DNA of 33,605 nucleotides from Deltaproteobacteria bacterium. GTDB lineage: Bacteria > Myxococcota > Myxococcia > Myxococcales > JAHFDP01. The notes beneath the pieces were generated by a model, which was not told the origin of the DNA, did not search any database, and saw nothing but the letters and a program-made list of their open reading frames with translations. This document shows positions 8,574 to 16,282 of this stretch, in pieces (within the stretch, counting starts at the first letter, position 1; each line of letters opens with the position of its first letter). The DNA is taken from contig JAHFDP010000047.1 in the NCBI GenBank assembly GCA_023248955.1, forward strand, positions 1-33,605. Direction: 5' to 3'. The translations under genes were made by a program, and so were the position numbers.

Positions 8574-8647
8574 GCGGCCCTCCGTTGAAAGGGCCGCATG
8601 GACCCGCAAGGGGGCGCCAGTGGCGCCTTGCAGGAAACCGGGTTCAT
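8570..8647 (-). CDS. Leader mini-ORF 3, 25 codons, ATGA-coupled to adk
   Basis: ATG at 8647-8645 and TGA at 8572-8570, with the TGA sharing bases with the adk ATG (ATGA). The peptide begins MNPVSCKAPLAPP and ends RPFQRRAA; it is identical to mini-ORF 2. A GGAGGG ribosome binding site lies inside its last codons, 4-6 nt before the adk start. It is part of the first 74-bp repeat unit (8571-8644). The peptide resembles nothing I know; the role may be in the act of translation rather than in the product. Coding status is inferred from the exact start, ribosome binding site and stop arrangement repeated three times. Confidence 0.55.
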   Translation of the reverse strand: MNPVSCKAPLAPPCGSMRPFQRRAA

Positions 8648-8792
8648 GCGGCCCTCCGTTGAAAGGGCCGCATGGACCCGCAAGGGGGCGCCAGTGGCGC
8701 CTTGCAGGAAACCGGGTTCATGCGGCCCTCCGTTGAAAGGGCCGCATGGACCCGTAAGGGGGCGCCAGTGGCGCCTTACAAGAAACAGGGGG
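8571..8792 (-). repeat. Three tandem 74-bp units with paired hairpins, between secY and adk
   Basis: Units are 8571-8644, 8645-8718 and 8719-8792. The first two are identical; the third differs at six positions (8755, 8778, 8781, 8787, 8791, 8792). On the transcribed strand each unit holds two hairpins. One is a perfect 11-bp stem, CATGCGGCCCT paired with AGGGCCGCATG around an 8-nt loop, with half of the ribosome binding site and the following ATG in its 3' arm. The other is GGCGCC-act-GGCGCC extended by a six-pair stem with a three-base bulge. The units have no spacers, so this is not a CRISPR array. A degenerate fourth start of unit (8793-8805) runs into the secY stop. Confidence 0.97.
8644..8721 (-). 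CDS. Leader mini-ORF 2, 25 codons, ATGA-coupled to mini-ORF 3
   Basis: ATG at 8721-8719 and TGA at 8646-8644, overlapping the next ATG as ATGA. The encoded peptide is identical to that of mini-ORF 3, because the two 74-bp units are identical base for base. Its own ribosome binding site is the GGAGGG at the end of mini-ORF 1. It contains an internal ATG (codon 17), in frame, that would yield only nine residues. Confidence 0.55.
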   Translation of the reverse strand: MNPVSCKAPLAPPCGSMRPFQRRAA

Positions 8793-8795
8793 CAT
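8718..8795 (-). CDS. Leader mini-ORF 1, 25 codons, first after secY
   Basis: ATG at 8795-8793, 10 nt after the secY TAA, with AGAGGG just upstream as ribosome binding site. TGA at 8720-8718 overlaps the next ATG. The peptide begins MPPVSCKAPLAPPYGS and ends RPFQRRAA; it differs from copies 2 and 3 at residue 2 (P for N) and residue 14 (Y for C). The unit differs from the others at six bases, two of which compensate each other in a stem. Having a different ribosome binding site from the repeats supports entry of ribosomes here after secY. Confidence 0.55.
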   Translation of the reverse strand: MPPVSCKAPLAPPYGSMRPFQRRAA

Positions 8796-8805
8796 ACGAC
8801 CCTCT

Positions 8806-10152
8806 TTACCCAGCGGCCATGGTGGCTTCACGGCGTGCACGGATGCGCGGCCCGCGTGGACCAGTGAAGCCTTCGTAGTGGCGCGTAATGAGGTGGCTCT
8901 CGATCTGGTTTACGGTGTCGAGCGCCACACCAACGACAATCAAGAGCGCTGTTCCTCCGAACTGGAACTGCACGCCAAACCACTTGGTGATAAGGCCAGG
9001 CAAAATGCAAATCACGGAAAGATAGAGCGCACCGCCAAACGTAATACGGGTAAGAACACCGTCGATATACTCTGCGGTTTTTTTCCCGGGACGTATGCCC
9101 GGAATATAACCACCGTACTTCTTCATATTGTCCGCAACATCAACTGGATTAAACGTTACTGCCGTATAAAAATAGGCGAAGAAGATAATCCCCACGATAT
9201 AGAGGCCGTTGTACATCCAGTTATCTCCGCCACGTGCACCAATAGCGTCCGAAACCTTTTTGAGCGGGGGGAACCAGCTGGCGAGCATTCCAGGGAAAAG
9301 CAATATCGACGAAGCAAAAATGGGTGGAATAACGCCCGCGGTGTTCACTTTTAGCGGAAGGTGCGTGGCCTGACCGCCCATCACACGTCTGCCGATCACG
9401 CGCTTCGCATATTGGACAGGAATGCGCCGCGACCCACTCTCGACAAAAACGACCACTCCGACTGTCACCACCATGAGCGCTGCAAGTACGAGAACACCAA
9501 GCTCGTTACCGCCCTGGTTATCCTTGAAGGTTGCAAAAGTTTGCGCAATGGCACTTGGAATGCGCGCGACGATACCGGCGAAAATGATCAGCGAAATACC
9601 GTTGCCGATGCCACGCTCGGTGATCTGCTCACCAAGCCACATGATGAACGCAGTACCGCTGGTCAGCGTCAAAACGGTGAGAAGCCGGAAGCTCCATCCA
9701 TGGGCCTCCTCGGGAACGACTAGCTCATTGCCAGCTTTGAGGCCCTCCAGGTAAACCGCGATGCCAAATCCCTGCACACAGGAGAGAACGACGCTGCCAT
9801 AACGCGTGTATTGCGTGATCTTCCGACGTCCCATTTCGCCCTCTTTGGAGAGCTTTTCCAGTGCCGGGATGACGACCGTCATGAGCTGGAAAATAATGGA
9901 CGAGCTCACGTACGGCATGATTCCGAGTGCGAAAATGGATAGCTGTTCGAGCGCACCACCCGTGAACAGGTTGAAGAGCCCGAGCAGGCCCGTCGAGCTG
10001 TCCATGACTTTCTTCATCACGGCGCGATTGACGCCAGGCGCGCTGACAAAGATGCCAAGCCGATATATGGCGAGGAGTGCAAGCGTAAAACCTAAGCGCT
10101 TGCGCAGCTCCTGCACCCGAAAGAGATTCGAAAACCCGCTGGCTAGGGACAC
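8806..10152 (-). CDS. secY: Preprotein translocase subunit SecY
   Basis: SecY is the channel of the Sec translocon in the inner membrane. The 448-residue product has about ten hydrophobic helices. Typical blocks include [20 protein letters not shown] in helix 1, [18 protein letters not shown] in the plug and helix 2 region, [12 protein letters not shown], and [10 protein letters not shown] in the ribosome-binding cytoplasmic loop. A GTG start (10150-10152) is preceded by GGAGA at a good distance and gives MSLASGFSN; no ATG lies nearby that would keep helix 1. The stop is followed after 10 nt by the chain of three mini-ORFs that leads to adk. Confidence 0.98.
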   Translation of the reverse strand: MSLASGFSNLFRVQELRKRLGFTLALLAIYRLGIFVSAPGVNRAVMKKVMDSSTGLLGLFNLFTGGALEQLSIFALGIMPYVSSSIIFQLMTVVIPALEKLSKEGEMGRRKITQYTRYGSVVLSCVQGFGIAVYLEGLKAGNELVVPEEAHGWSFRLLTVLTLTSGTAFIMWLGEQITERGIGNGISLIIFAGIVARIPSAIAQTFATFKDNQGGNELGVLVLAALMVVTVGVVVFVESGSRRIPVQYAKRVIGRRVMGGQATHLPLKVNTAGVIPPIFASSILLFPGMLASWFPPLKKVSDAIGARGGDNWMYNGLYIVGIIFFAYFYTAVTFNPVDVADNMKKYGGYIPGIRPGKKTAEYIDGVLTRITFGGALYLSVICILPGLITKWFGVQFQFGGTALLIVVGVALDTVNQIESHLITRHYEGFTGPRGPRIRARREATMAAG

Positions 10153-10208
10153 TTAGCTAGTCTCCGTTGAACGAAAACTTCATGCCTAACGCCATTGGGC
10201 GCTAAGCG

Positions 10209-10775
10209 CTACTTCTTTTTGGCAGCGAACTTCGCCTTGCCCGCGGCGAGACGTTTGACGTGCGCTTCCTGCGAGGTCTTGTAAGCCGCCTTGGCCATTT
10301 GCTTCTTGGTCTCGACTGCTACGATGGACACCGCAATCACTTCCGCTTTTCCACCGGCCGATTCGATCTTCTGTTTGGCGCTCTCAGAAAAACGATTCGC
10401 GCGCACGGTCAACTTGGTCTTAAGCTCGCCGTCGCCGAGAATCTTCAAACCATCTTTGTGGTCCGTGACAACGCCTGCCGTCTCTAGTGCGGCCGCATCG
10501 ACAATCGATCCATCCGGGAACTTCGCCAACGACTCGACGTTCACTACGGCGTACTCGGTCCGGAACGGATTCGAGAAACCATATTTCGGCAACCGGCGCT
10601 GCAGCGGCATCTGGCCACCTTCGAAACCACCGAAGTTCATGTTACCGGTGCGGGCCTTCTGACCCTTACCACCACGCCCTGCGGTCTTACCCTGCCCGGA
10701 CGCCTGGCCACGACCAACGCGCTTCTGAGGGCGACGGCTATTGGCAGGGGCTTTGAGTTGCGTAAGCTCGTTCAT
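10209..10775 (-). CDS. rplO: 50S ribosomal protein L15
   Basis: L15 is a late-assembling large-subunit protein. The 188-residue product has the glycine-rich N-terminus (KRVGRGQASGQGKTAGRGGK, then GFEGGQMPLQRRLPKYGF) and the C-terminal globular domain with KLTVRANRFSESAKQKIE. Residues about 154-188 form an extra Lys/Ala-rich tail (KAAYKTSQEAHVKRLAAGKA), making it some 40 residues longer than E. coli L15. GGAG lies 7 nt before the ATG. It sits between rpmD and secY as in the spc operon. Confidence 0.98.
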   Translation of the reverse strand: MNELTQLKAPANSRRPQKRVGRGQASGQGKTAGRGGKGQKARTGNMNFGGFEGGQMPLQRRLPKYGFSNPFRTEYAVVNVESLAKFPDGSIVDAAALETAGVVTDHKDGLKILGDGELKTKLTVRANRFSESAKQKIESAGGKAEVIAVSIVAVETKKQMAKAAYKTSQEAHVKRLAAGKAKFAAKKK

Positions 10776-10793
10776 ATCGATTCTCCAAAATTC

Positions 10794-11039
10794 TTAGGCG
10801 CGCGCGGATTTTGCGCGAGCGAGCGCCCGGGCCTTGCGGCCGAAGGGCTTGAAGGGTTCCGTCGATCGCGACCAGGTCACCAAAAATTCAACCTTCTTGA
10901 TGGCGCCAAAAATCGCCGGAGTGTCCTGCAACACGCGCTCATGCCCAACGCGAGTCAGTCCCAGCCCACGAAGCGTCGCGCGCTGATCCTCGGGATGCCC
11001 GCTCATACCGCGGACCAATTTAACTTTGATGGAAGCCAT
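10794..11039 (-). CDS. rpmD: 50S ribosomal protein L30
   Basis: The 81-residue product has the L30 pattern IKVKLVRGMSGHPEDQRATL, then GLGLTRVGHERVLQDTPAI, with a short beta-alpha-beta fold. It is longer than the usual 58-65 residues because of a basic Ala/Arg/Lys tail (FKPFGRKARALARAKSARA). It lies between rpsE and rplO, the standard place. A GAGAGGA ribosome binding site precedes the ATG. Confidence 0.95.
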   Translation of the reverse strand: MASIKVKLVRGMSGHPEDQRATLRGLGLTRVGHERVLQDTPAIFGAIKKVEFLVTWSRSTEPFKPFGRKARALARAKSARA

Positions 11040-11057
11040 TTAAGTTTCCTCTCTCCG

Positions 11058-11567
11058 CTAAGCGCGGAGCTGTTCCTCGTCCTTGCCGCGCAGCTTGGCA
11101 ACGTCCGCGAGAGAACGTAGCTGCATAAGTCCATTGATTGTCGCGCGAACGACGTTGTGCGGATTGCGGCTTCCTTGGCTCTTGGTCAGAATGTTGCGAA
11201 TACCGACCGCTTCCAAAACCGCACGCACGCTGCCGCCAGCGATTACACCCGTACCTGCGCCGGCCGGCTTGAGAAGAACGCGGCCCGCGCCAAACTCGCC
11301 GATGATCTCGTGCGGAATCGTGTCATTCACAATGGGTACGCGCATTAGGTGCTTCTTGGCCTGCTCGCCGCCTTTGCGAATCGCTTCCGGAACCTCATTG
11401 GCCTTGCCAAGGCCAACGCCAACGTGGCCTTCACCATCACCAACGACGATGAGTGCGGAGAAGCTGAAACGACGGCCGCCTTTGACCACCTTCGCCACGC
11501 GGTTGATGTGGACGACGCGGTCGTTGAGCTTGTCGGCGAAGTCGTTCGGATTAATCGGTGCAGGCAT
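11058..11567 (-). CDS. rpsE: 30S ribosomal protein S5
   Basis: S5 takes part in decoding fidelity and mRNA unwinding at the entry channel. The 169-residue product carries the double-stranded RNA-binding-like N-terminal domain ([20 protein letters not shown], then [20 protein letters not shown]) and the C-terminal domain ([20 protein letters not shown]). Length is normal. GGGAG precedes the ATG by 8 nt. It is placed between rplR and rpmD. Confidence 0.98.
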   Translation of the reverse strand: MPAPINPNDFADKLNDRVVHINRVAKVVKGGRRFSFSALIVVGDGEGHVGVGLGKANEVPEAIRKGGEQAKKHLMRVPIVNDTIPHEIIGEFGAGRVLLKPAGAGTGVIAGGSVRAVLEAVGIRNILTKSQGSRNPHNVVRATINGLMQLRSLADVAKLRGKDEEQLRA

Positions 11568-11586
11568 TCAATAACTCCCGTTGAAC

Positions 11587-11940
11587 TTAGAATTTCAATC
11601 CGGCTTCGCGTGCGCCTTCGGCAACAGCGGCTACGCGACCGTGATAAAGGTTACCGTTGCGGTCGAAGACCACTTTTTCGATCTTCTGATCCAAAAGCCG
11701 CTTAGCGACCAGCGCGCCAACTTTCTTGGCTGAATCCTTCTTCTTCGCTTTCTCGCCCTCGGCCTCCAGCGACGAAGCGTACGCCAGCGTTGCACCCTTG
11801 GTATCGTCAATCGCTTGCGCATACACGTGCTTGAGCGTCCGGCGAACAGAGAGCCGTGGACGCTCTGGTGTGCCTTCCACGGTCTTGCGAATGTGCGCCT
11901 TGCGCTTGTTGCGACGTTCGAATTTATCTGAGTTCAGCAT
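11587..11940 (-). CDS. rplR: 50S ribosomal protein L18
   Basis: L18 binds 5S rRNA with L5. The 117-residue product has RRNKRKAHIRKTVEGTPERP, then RLSVRRTLKHVYAQAIDD and the C-terminal FDRNGNLYHGRVAAVAEGAR and EAGLKF. Its ATG overlaps the TAA of rplF by one base (TAATG), which points to coupled translation. Length is normal for bacteria. Confidence 0.98.
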   Translation of the reverse strand: MLNSDKFERRNKRKAHIRKTVEGTPERPRLSVRRTLKHVYAQAIDDTKGATLAYASSLEAEGEKAKKKDSAKKVGALVAKRLLDQKIEKVVFDRNGNLYHGRVAAVAEGAREAGLKF

Positions 11941-12479
11941 TAGGCCGCTCCCGTCTTGCCGACCTTACGGCGGATGGTTTCTTCCTGGTACTTGATACCC
12001 TTGCCCTTGTAGGGCTCAGGCTTACGCAACTTGCGGATCGCGGCGGCAGTCAATCCGAGCATATGCTTGTCGGAACCCCGCAGCGTCACCTTGACCTGCT
12101 TCTCTACTTCCGCGGTCACTCCGTCAGGGAGCGGAAAAGCAATCGGGTGCGAATAGCCGAGCGCGAAGTTAATGACCTTGCCCTGGAGGTCGGCACGAAA
12201 ACCGACGCCGGAGATATCCAAGACCCGCTCAAAACCCTTGGTCACGCCTTCGATCGCGTTAGCGACCAGAGTCCGGGACAGGCCATGGAGGCTCCGTGCT
12301 TGACGGCTTTCGTCGGGCCGCTGCACCGTGACCAGGTTCTTCTCCACCTTTACGGCCATCAACGCCGGAATCTTGACCGAGGTCTTCCCTTTCGGGCCTT
12401 CCACGGAAATCAGCTGTCCCTGAACGTTAACTTTCACTTTTTCGGGGAGCGTAATGGGCTTTTGACCAATGCGTGACAT
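11940..12479 (-). CDS. rplF: 50S ribosomal protein L6
   Basis: L6 lies near the sarcin-ricin loop and the factor-binding site. The 179-residue product begins MSRIGQKPITLPEKVKVNVQ and ends with the YKGKGIKYQEETIRRKVGKT block, the classic L6 terminus. The ATG at 12477-12479 was chosen for its family N-terminus; the frame stays open for 54 more codons upstream, but those overlap rpsH and have no family similarity. Order rpsH-rplF-rplR is conserved. Confidence 0.98.
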   Translation of the reverse strand: MSRIGQKPITLPEKVKVNVQGQLISVEGPKGKTSVKIPALMAVKVEKNLVTVQRPDESRQARSLHGLSRTLVANAIEGVTKGFERVLDISGVGFRADLQGKVINFALGYSHPIAFPLPDGVTAEVEKQVKVTLRGSDKHMLGLTAAAIRKLRKPEPYKGKGIKYQEETIRRKVGKTGAA

Positions 12480-12504
12480 GGGAAATCTCCGCTTCCTGAG
12501 CCGA

Positions 12505-12903
12505 TTACCAAATCGTGGCGAGAAGTTCGCCGCCGACGCCCTGCTTGCGAGCATCCCGATCGACAAGAACGCCCTTCGACGTCGACAAGATCGAAACACC
12601 GAGGCCGTTGCGAACCTGCACGATATCGCGGCAGGCAACATAGCGGCGAAGTCCAGGCTTCGAAATCCGGCGAATGTCCGTAATCACCGGCATTCGCTCC
12701 GCGCCATACTTCATCTGAAGCGTGAGCATACCTTGGAGGCCGTCCTCTTTATAGACGACGCCCTCGAGGTAGCCCTCTTCTTTGAGAACCTCGGCCAACG
12801 CGCGCTTGAGACGCGAAGCGGGCACCGTGACAGTTGCCAGACGAGCCCGCGACGCGTTGCGGAGACGGGTAAGAAGATCAGCGATTGGATCGGTCATCGA
12901 CAT
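12505..12903 (-). CDS. rpsH: 30S ribosomal protein S8
   Basis: S8 is a primary 16S rRNA-binding protein and, in E. coli, the translational repressor of the spc operon. The 132-residue product has MTDPIADLLTRLRNASRARL at the start and VLVDRDARKQGVGGELLATI at the end, a standard S8. GAGG lies 6 nt before the ATG at 12903. The 57-nt gap upstream can fold into a nested stem-loop, which might be regulatory. Confidence 0.98.
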   Translation of the reverse strand: MSMTDPIADLLTRLRNASRARLATVTVPASRLKRALAEVLKEEGYLEGVVYKEDGLQGMLTLQMKYGAERMPVITDIRRISKPGLRRYVACRDIVQVRNGLGVSILSTSKGVLVDRDARKQGVGGELLATIW

Positions 12904-12912
12904 GCGTTACCT

Positions 12913-12948
12913 CGGTACCGGCCGTATCCGCTTTTTGCGGACGTACCG
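12913..12948 (-). promoter_or_regulatory. Nested stem-loop in the rpsN-rpsH gap
   Basis: An outer 6-bp stem (CGGTAC with GTACCG) encloses an inner 5-bp stem (TCCGC with GCGGA) with a homopolymer loop, separated by an asymmetric internal loop of 8 and 1 nt. It lies between the S14 stop and the S8 ribosome binding site. It could be a protein-binding or translation-control element, but pairing alone is weak evidence. Confidence 0.3.
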
Positions 12949-12960
12949 ACACAAAAAGAT

Positions 12961-13146
12961 TTACCAGCTCGACTTAATCACACCCGGAACTTCACCCTTC
13001 AGCGCCCGCAAGCGAAAGCAGATGCGGCACATCGCAAATGCGCGCAGAAACCCGCGACCACGTCCGCAAATGCCACAACGGTTGTACGCGCGCACCTTGA
13101 ATTTCGGCTTGCGCGTGGCCTGCACCATTTTTGAAATTTTCGCCAT
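12961..13146 (-). CDS. rpsN: 30S ribosomal protein S14, zinc-binding short form
   Basis: A 61-residue type Z S14 of the 30S head, with C24/C27 and C40/C43 as two CxxC pairs ([11 protein letters not shown] and [12 protein letters not shown]). This is the zinc form; the 101-residue zinc-free form of E. coli lacks these cysteines. An AAGGA ribosome binding site overlaps the rplE stop region 6 nt before the ATG. Placed between rplE and rpsH as usual. Confidence 0.98.
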   Translation of the reverse strand: MAKISKMVQATRKPKFKVRAYNRCGICGRGRGFLRAFAMCRICFRLRALKGEVPGVIKSSW

Positions 13147-13155
13147 CGATTTTCC

Positions 13156-13869
13156 TTACGCCCGGAAGGGCATCCCAAGGTGTTTCAAAAGCGCTCGGCC
13201 TTCGTCATCGGTCCGTGCGGACGTGACGATGGTGATGTTCATTCCCTTGACCTTCTCAATGCGGTCGTAATTGATTTCCGGGAAGATGATCTGTTCGCGC
13301 AGGCCGAGCGTGTAGTTGCCCTTGCCATCGAAGCTCTTGGGCGGCACACCCTTGAAGTCACGCACACGCGGCAGCGCGACGTTCACGAGACGATCGAAAA
13401 ACTCCCACATGTGAGCCTTGCGCAAGGAGACCATCACGCCAATGGGCTGCCCTTCGCGCAGCTTGAAGTTGGCGATGGCTTTACGGGCGTGCGTGACCAT
13501 CGGCTTCTGACCAGTGATAGCCATAATCTGCTCGACAGCCGCGTCGATGATCTTGCCGTTGGTCAACGCCTCGCCAAGTCCCATATTCACCACAATCTTC
13601 TTAAGACGTGGCGCCTGCATCGGATTGGTCCAGCCGAATTCCTTCATTAAGGCCGGCAGCGTCTCCTTTTCGAAACGCACAGCAAGCCGCGGAGGACCGG
13701 CCTTCTCGGCCTCGCCCAACTCCATCGCCGGACCTTCGGCAGCCTTGCCGCGCTTGCCCTTCGGGGCCTTCTCACCCTTCGCAGACGATGCTGCCGCCGC
13801 CTTAGCGGATGCCGCCTTTTTTTGTTCGCGTTCTTCAGCTGCTTTTTCTGCTTCTTTTTTATCGGCCAT
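13156..13869 (-). CDS. rplE: 50S ribosomal protein L5 with a charged N-terminal extension
   Basis: L5 binds 5S rRNA and contacts P-site tRNA. The conserved core starts near residue 60 ([20 protein letters not shown], then [20 protein letters not shown]) and runs to the end ([20 protein letters not shown] and LGMPFRA). Before it lie about 58 residues of Lys/Ala/Glu-rich low complexity ([20 protein letters not shown]), absent from E. coli L5 (179 residues). The ATG at 13869 has GGAG 6 nt upstream; a TTG four codons earlier lies on top of that site and is unlikely. Total 237 residues. The extension has no frame break and is likely real. Confidence 0.97.
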   Translation of the reverse strand: MADKKEAEKAAEEREQKKAASAKAAAASSAKGEKAPKGKRGKAAEGPAMELGEAEKAGPPRLAVRFEKETLPALMKEFGWTNPMQAPRLKKIVVNMGLGEALTNGKIIDAAVEQIMAITGQKPMVTHARKAIANFKLREGQPIGVMVSLRKAHMWEFFDRLVNVALPRVRDFKGVPPKSFDGKGNYTLGLREQIIFPEINYDRIEKVKGMNITIVTSARTDDEGRALLKHLGMPFRA

Positions 13870-13920
13870 ATCCAACTCCAAAATTCAATGATCCGAAGGC
13901 TGCGCCCTCAGAGCCCTGCC

Positions 13921-14247
13921 TTAACCCTTAGCAACCTCGAGAATCGCGCCACTCTTCTTCGCGAAACGAACCTTCTTGTCGCCGTCCATGCGCGTTCCGA
14001 CGCGCGTGGGCTTGCCAGATTTGGGATCCACCGGCATTAGGTTGGAAACGTGAATACTCCCGTTCTTTTCGACAATGCCGCCCTCGGGCATCGACGGATT
14101 CTTACCGCGCTTCACGTGACGCTTGACCATCATGACCTTTTCGACGCGCGCACGCATCGTCTCCTGGTTGATCTCCAGGACGCGGCCTTGCTTGCCCTTC
14201 TCTTTGCCGGCGATCACGGCGACCAGGTCGCCTTTCTTGATATGCAT
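13921..14247 (-). CDS. rplX: 50S ribosomal protein L24
   Basis: L24 is an assembly initiator of the large subunit. The 108-residue product has the KOW motif (KKGDLVAVIAGKEKGKQGRV), then VEKVMMVKRHVKRGKNPSMP and EGGIVEKNGSIHVSNL. Its ATG overlaps the TGA of rplN by one base (TGATG), implying coupled translation. Length is normal. Confidence 0.98.
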   Translation of the reverse strand: MHIKKGDLVAVIAGKEKGKQGRVLEINQETMRARVEKVMMVKRHVKRGKNPSMPEGGIVEKNGSIHVSNLMPVDPKSGKPTRVGTRMDGDKKVRFAKKSGAILEVAKG

Positions 14248-14615
14248 CAGAGCACCTCAGGCGCGAGCGAAATAATCTTCATAAACTTCTTGCTGCGCAG
14301 CTCGCGAGCGACGGGCCCGAAAATGCGCGTTCCAACCGGCTCGCCCTCTTTGTTGATCAAGACGGCGCTATTGGTATCGAACTTGATGTAGCTACCGTCC
14401 TTGCGACCCACTTCGCGCTTGGTGCGCACGATAACGGCGCGAGCAACTTCGCCCTTCTTCACTTTGCCGTTCGCAATAGCTTCTTTGATCGACACGACAA
14501 TGGTGTCGCCAAGCGACGCGTACTTGCGACGTGATCCGCCCAGCACCTTGATGCACATCACGCTCTTGGCGCCGCTGTTGTCGGCGACATCGAGCAAGCT
14601 CGTTGTCTGAATCAT
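14247..14615 (-). CDS. rplN: 50S ribosomal protein L14
   Basis: L14 lies at the subunit interface. The 122-residue product starts [20 protein letters not shown] and ends with the conserved [19 protein letters not shown]. This is the standard length and sequence pattern. It starts 3 nt after the rpsQ stop and overlaps rplX by one base. Confidence 0.98.
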   Translation of the reverse strand: MIQTTSLLDVADNSGAKSVMCIKVLGGSRRKYASLGDTIVVSIKEAIANGKVKKGEVARAVIVRTKREVGRKDGSYIKFDTNSAVLINKEGEPVGTRIFGPVARELRSKKFMKIISLAPEVL

Positions 14616-14618
14616 GGC

Positions 14619-14915
14619 CTAGACCTCGCTCGCCTTCACCAGCGTCTCGACCACGCGCCAGCGCTTATCCTTGGACATTGGCCGCGTTTCGCTGATGCGA
14701 ACGCGATCGCCAATCTTGCAAGCGTTCATTTCATCGTGCGCCTTGTACTTCTTGCGCTCGGTCATAATTTTTCCATACTTGCCATGGCGCACGCGGCGCT
14801 CGACCTGCACCACCACCGTCTTCTGCATACGGTTGCTGGTGACAAGGCCCACGCGCGTTTTAGGACGGCCGCGTTCGGTGGAGGTGGAAACGGTTTCGGA
14901 AGTCACGTCGGTCAT
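14619..14915 (-). CDS. rpsQ: 30S ribosomal protein S17
   Basis: S17 is an early 16S rRNA-binding protein. The product (98 residues from the ATG) has [20 protein letters not shown], then [20 protein letters not shown] and [20 protein letters not shown], an OB-fold S17. The ATG at 14913-14915 shares its first base with the TGA of rpmC (TGATG). A GTG one codon earlier is possible. The first 18 residues are Ser/Thr-rich and not part of the core. Confidence 0.97.
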   Translation of the reverse strand: MTDVTSETVSTSTERGRPKTRVGLVTSNRMQKTVVVQVERRVRHGKYGKIMTERKKYKAHDEMNACKIGDRVRISETRPMSKDKRWRVVETLVKASEV

Positions 14916-15127
14916 CACGACACCTTTTGTTTCTGGTTGAACCCCTGCTTTTGCGTGAGCACGGTCAGTGCGCGCGCGAGGTTACGCCGCTCATTCTTCA
15001 CATCAGCCGACGAATCCAGCGTGCGCGCAGCCAAGCGCAGCTTCAAGTTAAAGAGGTTCTCCTTGAGCTCGGAGATTTTCCGGGTCAGGTCCTCAACATT
15101 CATTTCGCGCAATTCGCCGGCAGTCAT
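14915..15127 (-). CDS. rpmC: 50S ribosomal protein L29
   Basis: L29 lies beside the tunnel exit and helps dock SRP and trigger factor. The 70-residue product has the helical hairpin [20 protein letters not shown], then [15 protein letters not shown] and [17 protein letters not shown]. The ATG at 15125-15127 has GGAG 6 nt upstream; the frame extends four codons to a TTG, which lies on the ribosome binding site. Its stop overlaps the rpsQ start by one base. Confidence 0.97.
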   Translation of the reverse strand: MTAGELREMNVEDLTRKISELKENLFNLKLRLAARTLDSSADVKNERRNLARALTVLTQKQGFNQKQKVS

Positions 15128-15139
15128 CAAAGTCTCCAA

Positions 15140-15562
15140 TTAGGCGCCGAATTCTTCAGCGCGCTTCACAATGCGGCAAGCCAACGGGAGCTTGTGCTGA
15201 GCAAGCGTAAATGCCTCTCCAGCGATCTCGTTGGTCACGCCTTCCATCTCATACAAAATGCGGCCCTGCTTGACGACAGCGACCCATTCTTCGACGTTGC
15301 CTTTGCCCTTACCCATTCGAGTTTCGAGCGGCTTCTTGGTAATCGGCTTGTCGGGAAATACCCGGATCCAAACGCGGCCACCGCGCTTAATAAAGCGGGT
15401 CATGGCAATACGGCCCGCTTCGATCTGGCGCGCAGTGAGGCGGCCCGACTCTAGCGACTGAAGCCCATACTCGCCGAAATTCAGGTCGCCGCCACGGTAC
15501 GCCTTGCCCCTCATGCGGCCCTTTTGCTGCTTGCGGTATTTTGTGCGTGAAGGCTGAAGCAT
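15140..15562 (-). CDS. rplP: 50S ribosomal protein L16
   Basis: L16 supports the A-site tRNA and the peptidyl transferase centre. The 140-residue product starts [20 protein letters not shown] and has [20 protein letters not shown], then [20 protein letters not shown]. The GKGKG loop contains the arginine that is beta-hydroxylated in some bacteria. It is 12 nt after rpsC and before rpmC. Normal length. Confidence 0.98.
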   Translation of the reverse strand: MLQPSRTKYRKQQKGRMRGKAYRGGDLNFGEYGLQSLESGRLTARQIEAGRIAMTRFIKRGGRVWIRVFPDKPITKKPLETRMGKGKGNVEEWVAVVKQGRILYEMEGVTNEIAGEAFTLAQHKLPLACRIVKRAEEFGA

Positions 15563-15574
15563 GGCGGTCCTCGA

Positions 15575-16273
15575 CTAAGCGGGAGAAGGGCGATTGGGAC
15601 GCTGGCCCGAGGTTGAAGCGGCAAGGGCCTGCGCGGCGATGGACCCCTTGGGGAGCACCTCGCCTTTGAAAATCCAGCACTTCACGCCGATTTTTCCATA
15701 CGTGGTGTGCGCTTCGGAAAAGCCAAAATCAATGTCCGCGCGAAGCGTGTGCAAGGGCACGCGACCTTCGCGGTACCACTCGTAGCGCGCCATTTCCGCG
15801 CCACCGAGACGGCCGGACGACGCCACGCGAATTCCCTTGGCGCCAAACTTTAACGCGGTCTGTACTGCCTTTTTCATGGCGCGACGGAAAGCGATACGAC
15901 GCTCAAGTTGCGTGGCGATGTTCTCGGCAACGAGCTGCGCGTCGGTCTCAGCCTTGCGCACTTCAACGATGTTGAGAAACAGCTCGTTTCCCGTCAGATC
16001 CTGCAACTCTTTCTTCACCGTCTCGATGCCGGCACCGCGCTTGCCGATCACGATTCCCGGACGCGCCGTGTGCACGTTGATCTTCACTTTGTTGCCCGTG
16101 CGCTCGATCTCGACCTTCGAGATACCCGCGTGGCCGAGCGCCTTCTTGATGTGCTCGCGAAGGTGAATGTCCTCGTGCAGCCACTTGGCGTAATTCTTGG
16201 TCTCGAACCACTTCGAGTCCCAAGACCGAATGATACCGAGACGTAGGCCGATTGGATTTGTTTTTTGACCCAT
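15575..16273 (-). CDS. rpsC: 30S ribosomal protein S3
   Basis: S3 lies at the mRNA entry site and has helicase-like activity with S4 and S5. The 232-residue product begins [23 protein letters not shown] domain has its GxxG loop at 77-80 (GKRG), and the C-terminal domain includes [20 protein letters not shown] and [19 protein letters not shown]. The last 20 residues are an Ala/Ser/Pro-rich tail. It follows rplV by 9 nt. Confidence 0.98.
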   Translation of the reverse strand: MGQKTNPIGLRLGIIRSWDSKWFETKNYAKWLHEDIHLREHIKKALGHAGISKVEIERTGNKVKINVHTARPGIVIGKRGAGIETVKKELQDLTGNELFLNIVEVRKAETDAQLVAENIATQLERRIAFRRAMKKAVQTALKFGAKGIRVASSGRLGGAEMARYEWYREGRVPLHTLRADIDFGFSEAHTTYGKIGVKCWIFKGEVLPKGSIAAQALAASTSGQRPNRPSPA

Positions 16274-16282
16274 GGTTTGTCC

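Noticed and set aside
8571-8792. CRISPR array
   Set aside because: The units are directly adjacent with no spacers, are 74 bp long and there are no cas genes.
8521-8878. Plus-strand open frames through the 74-bp repeats (peptides repeating MRPSVERAAW and similar)
   Set aside because: The units are palindromic, so both strands give open frames. The plus frames are antisense to secY and adk, have no ribosome binding site and do not match any family.
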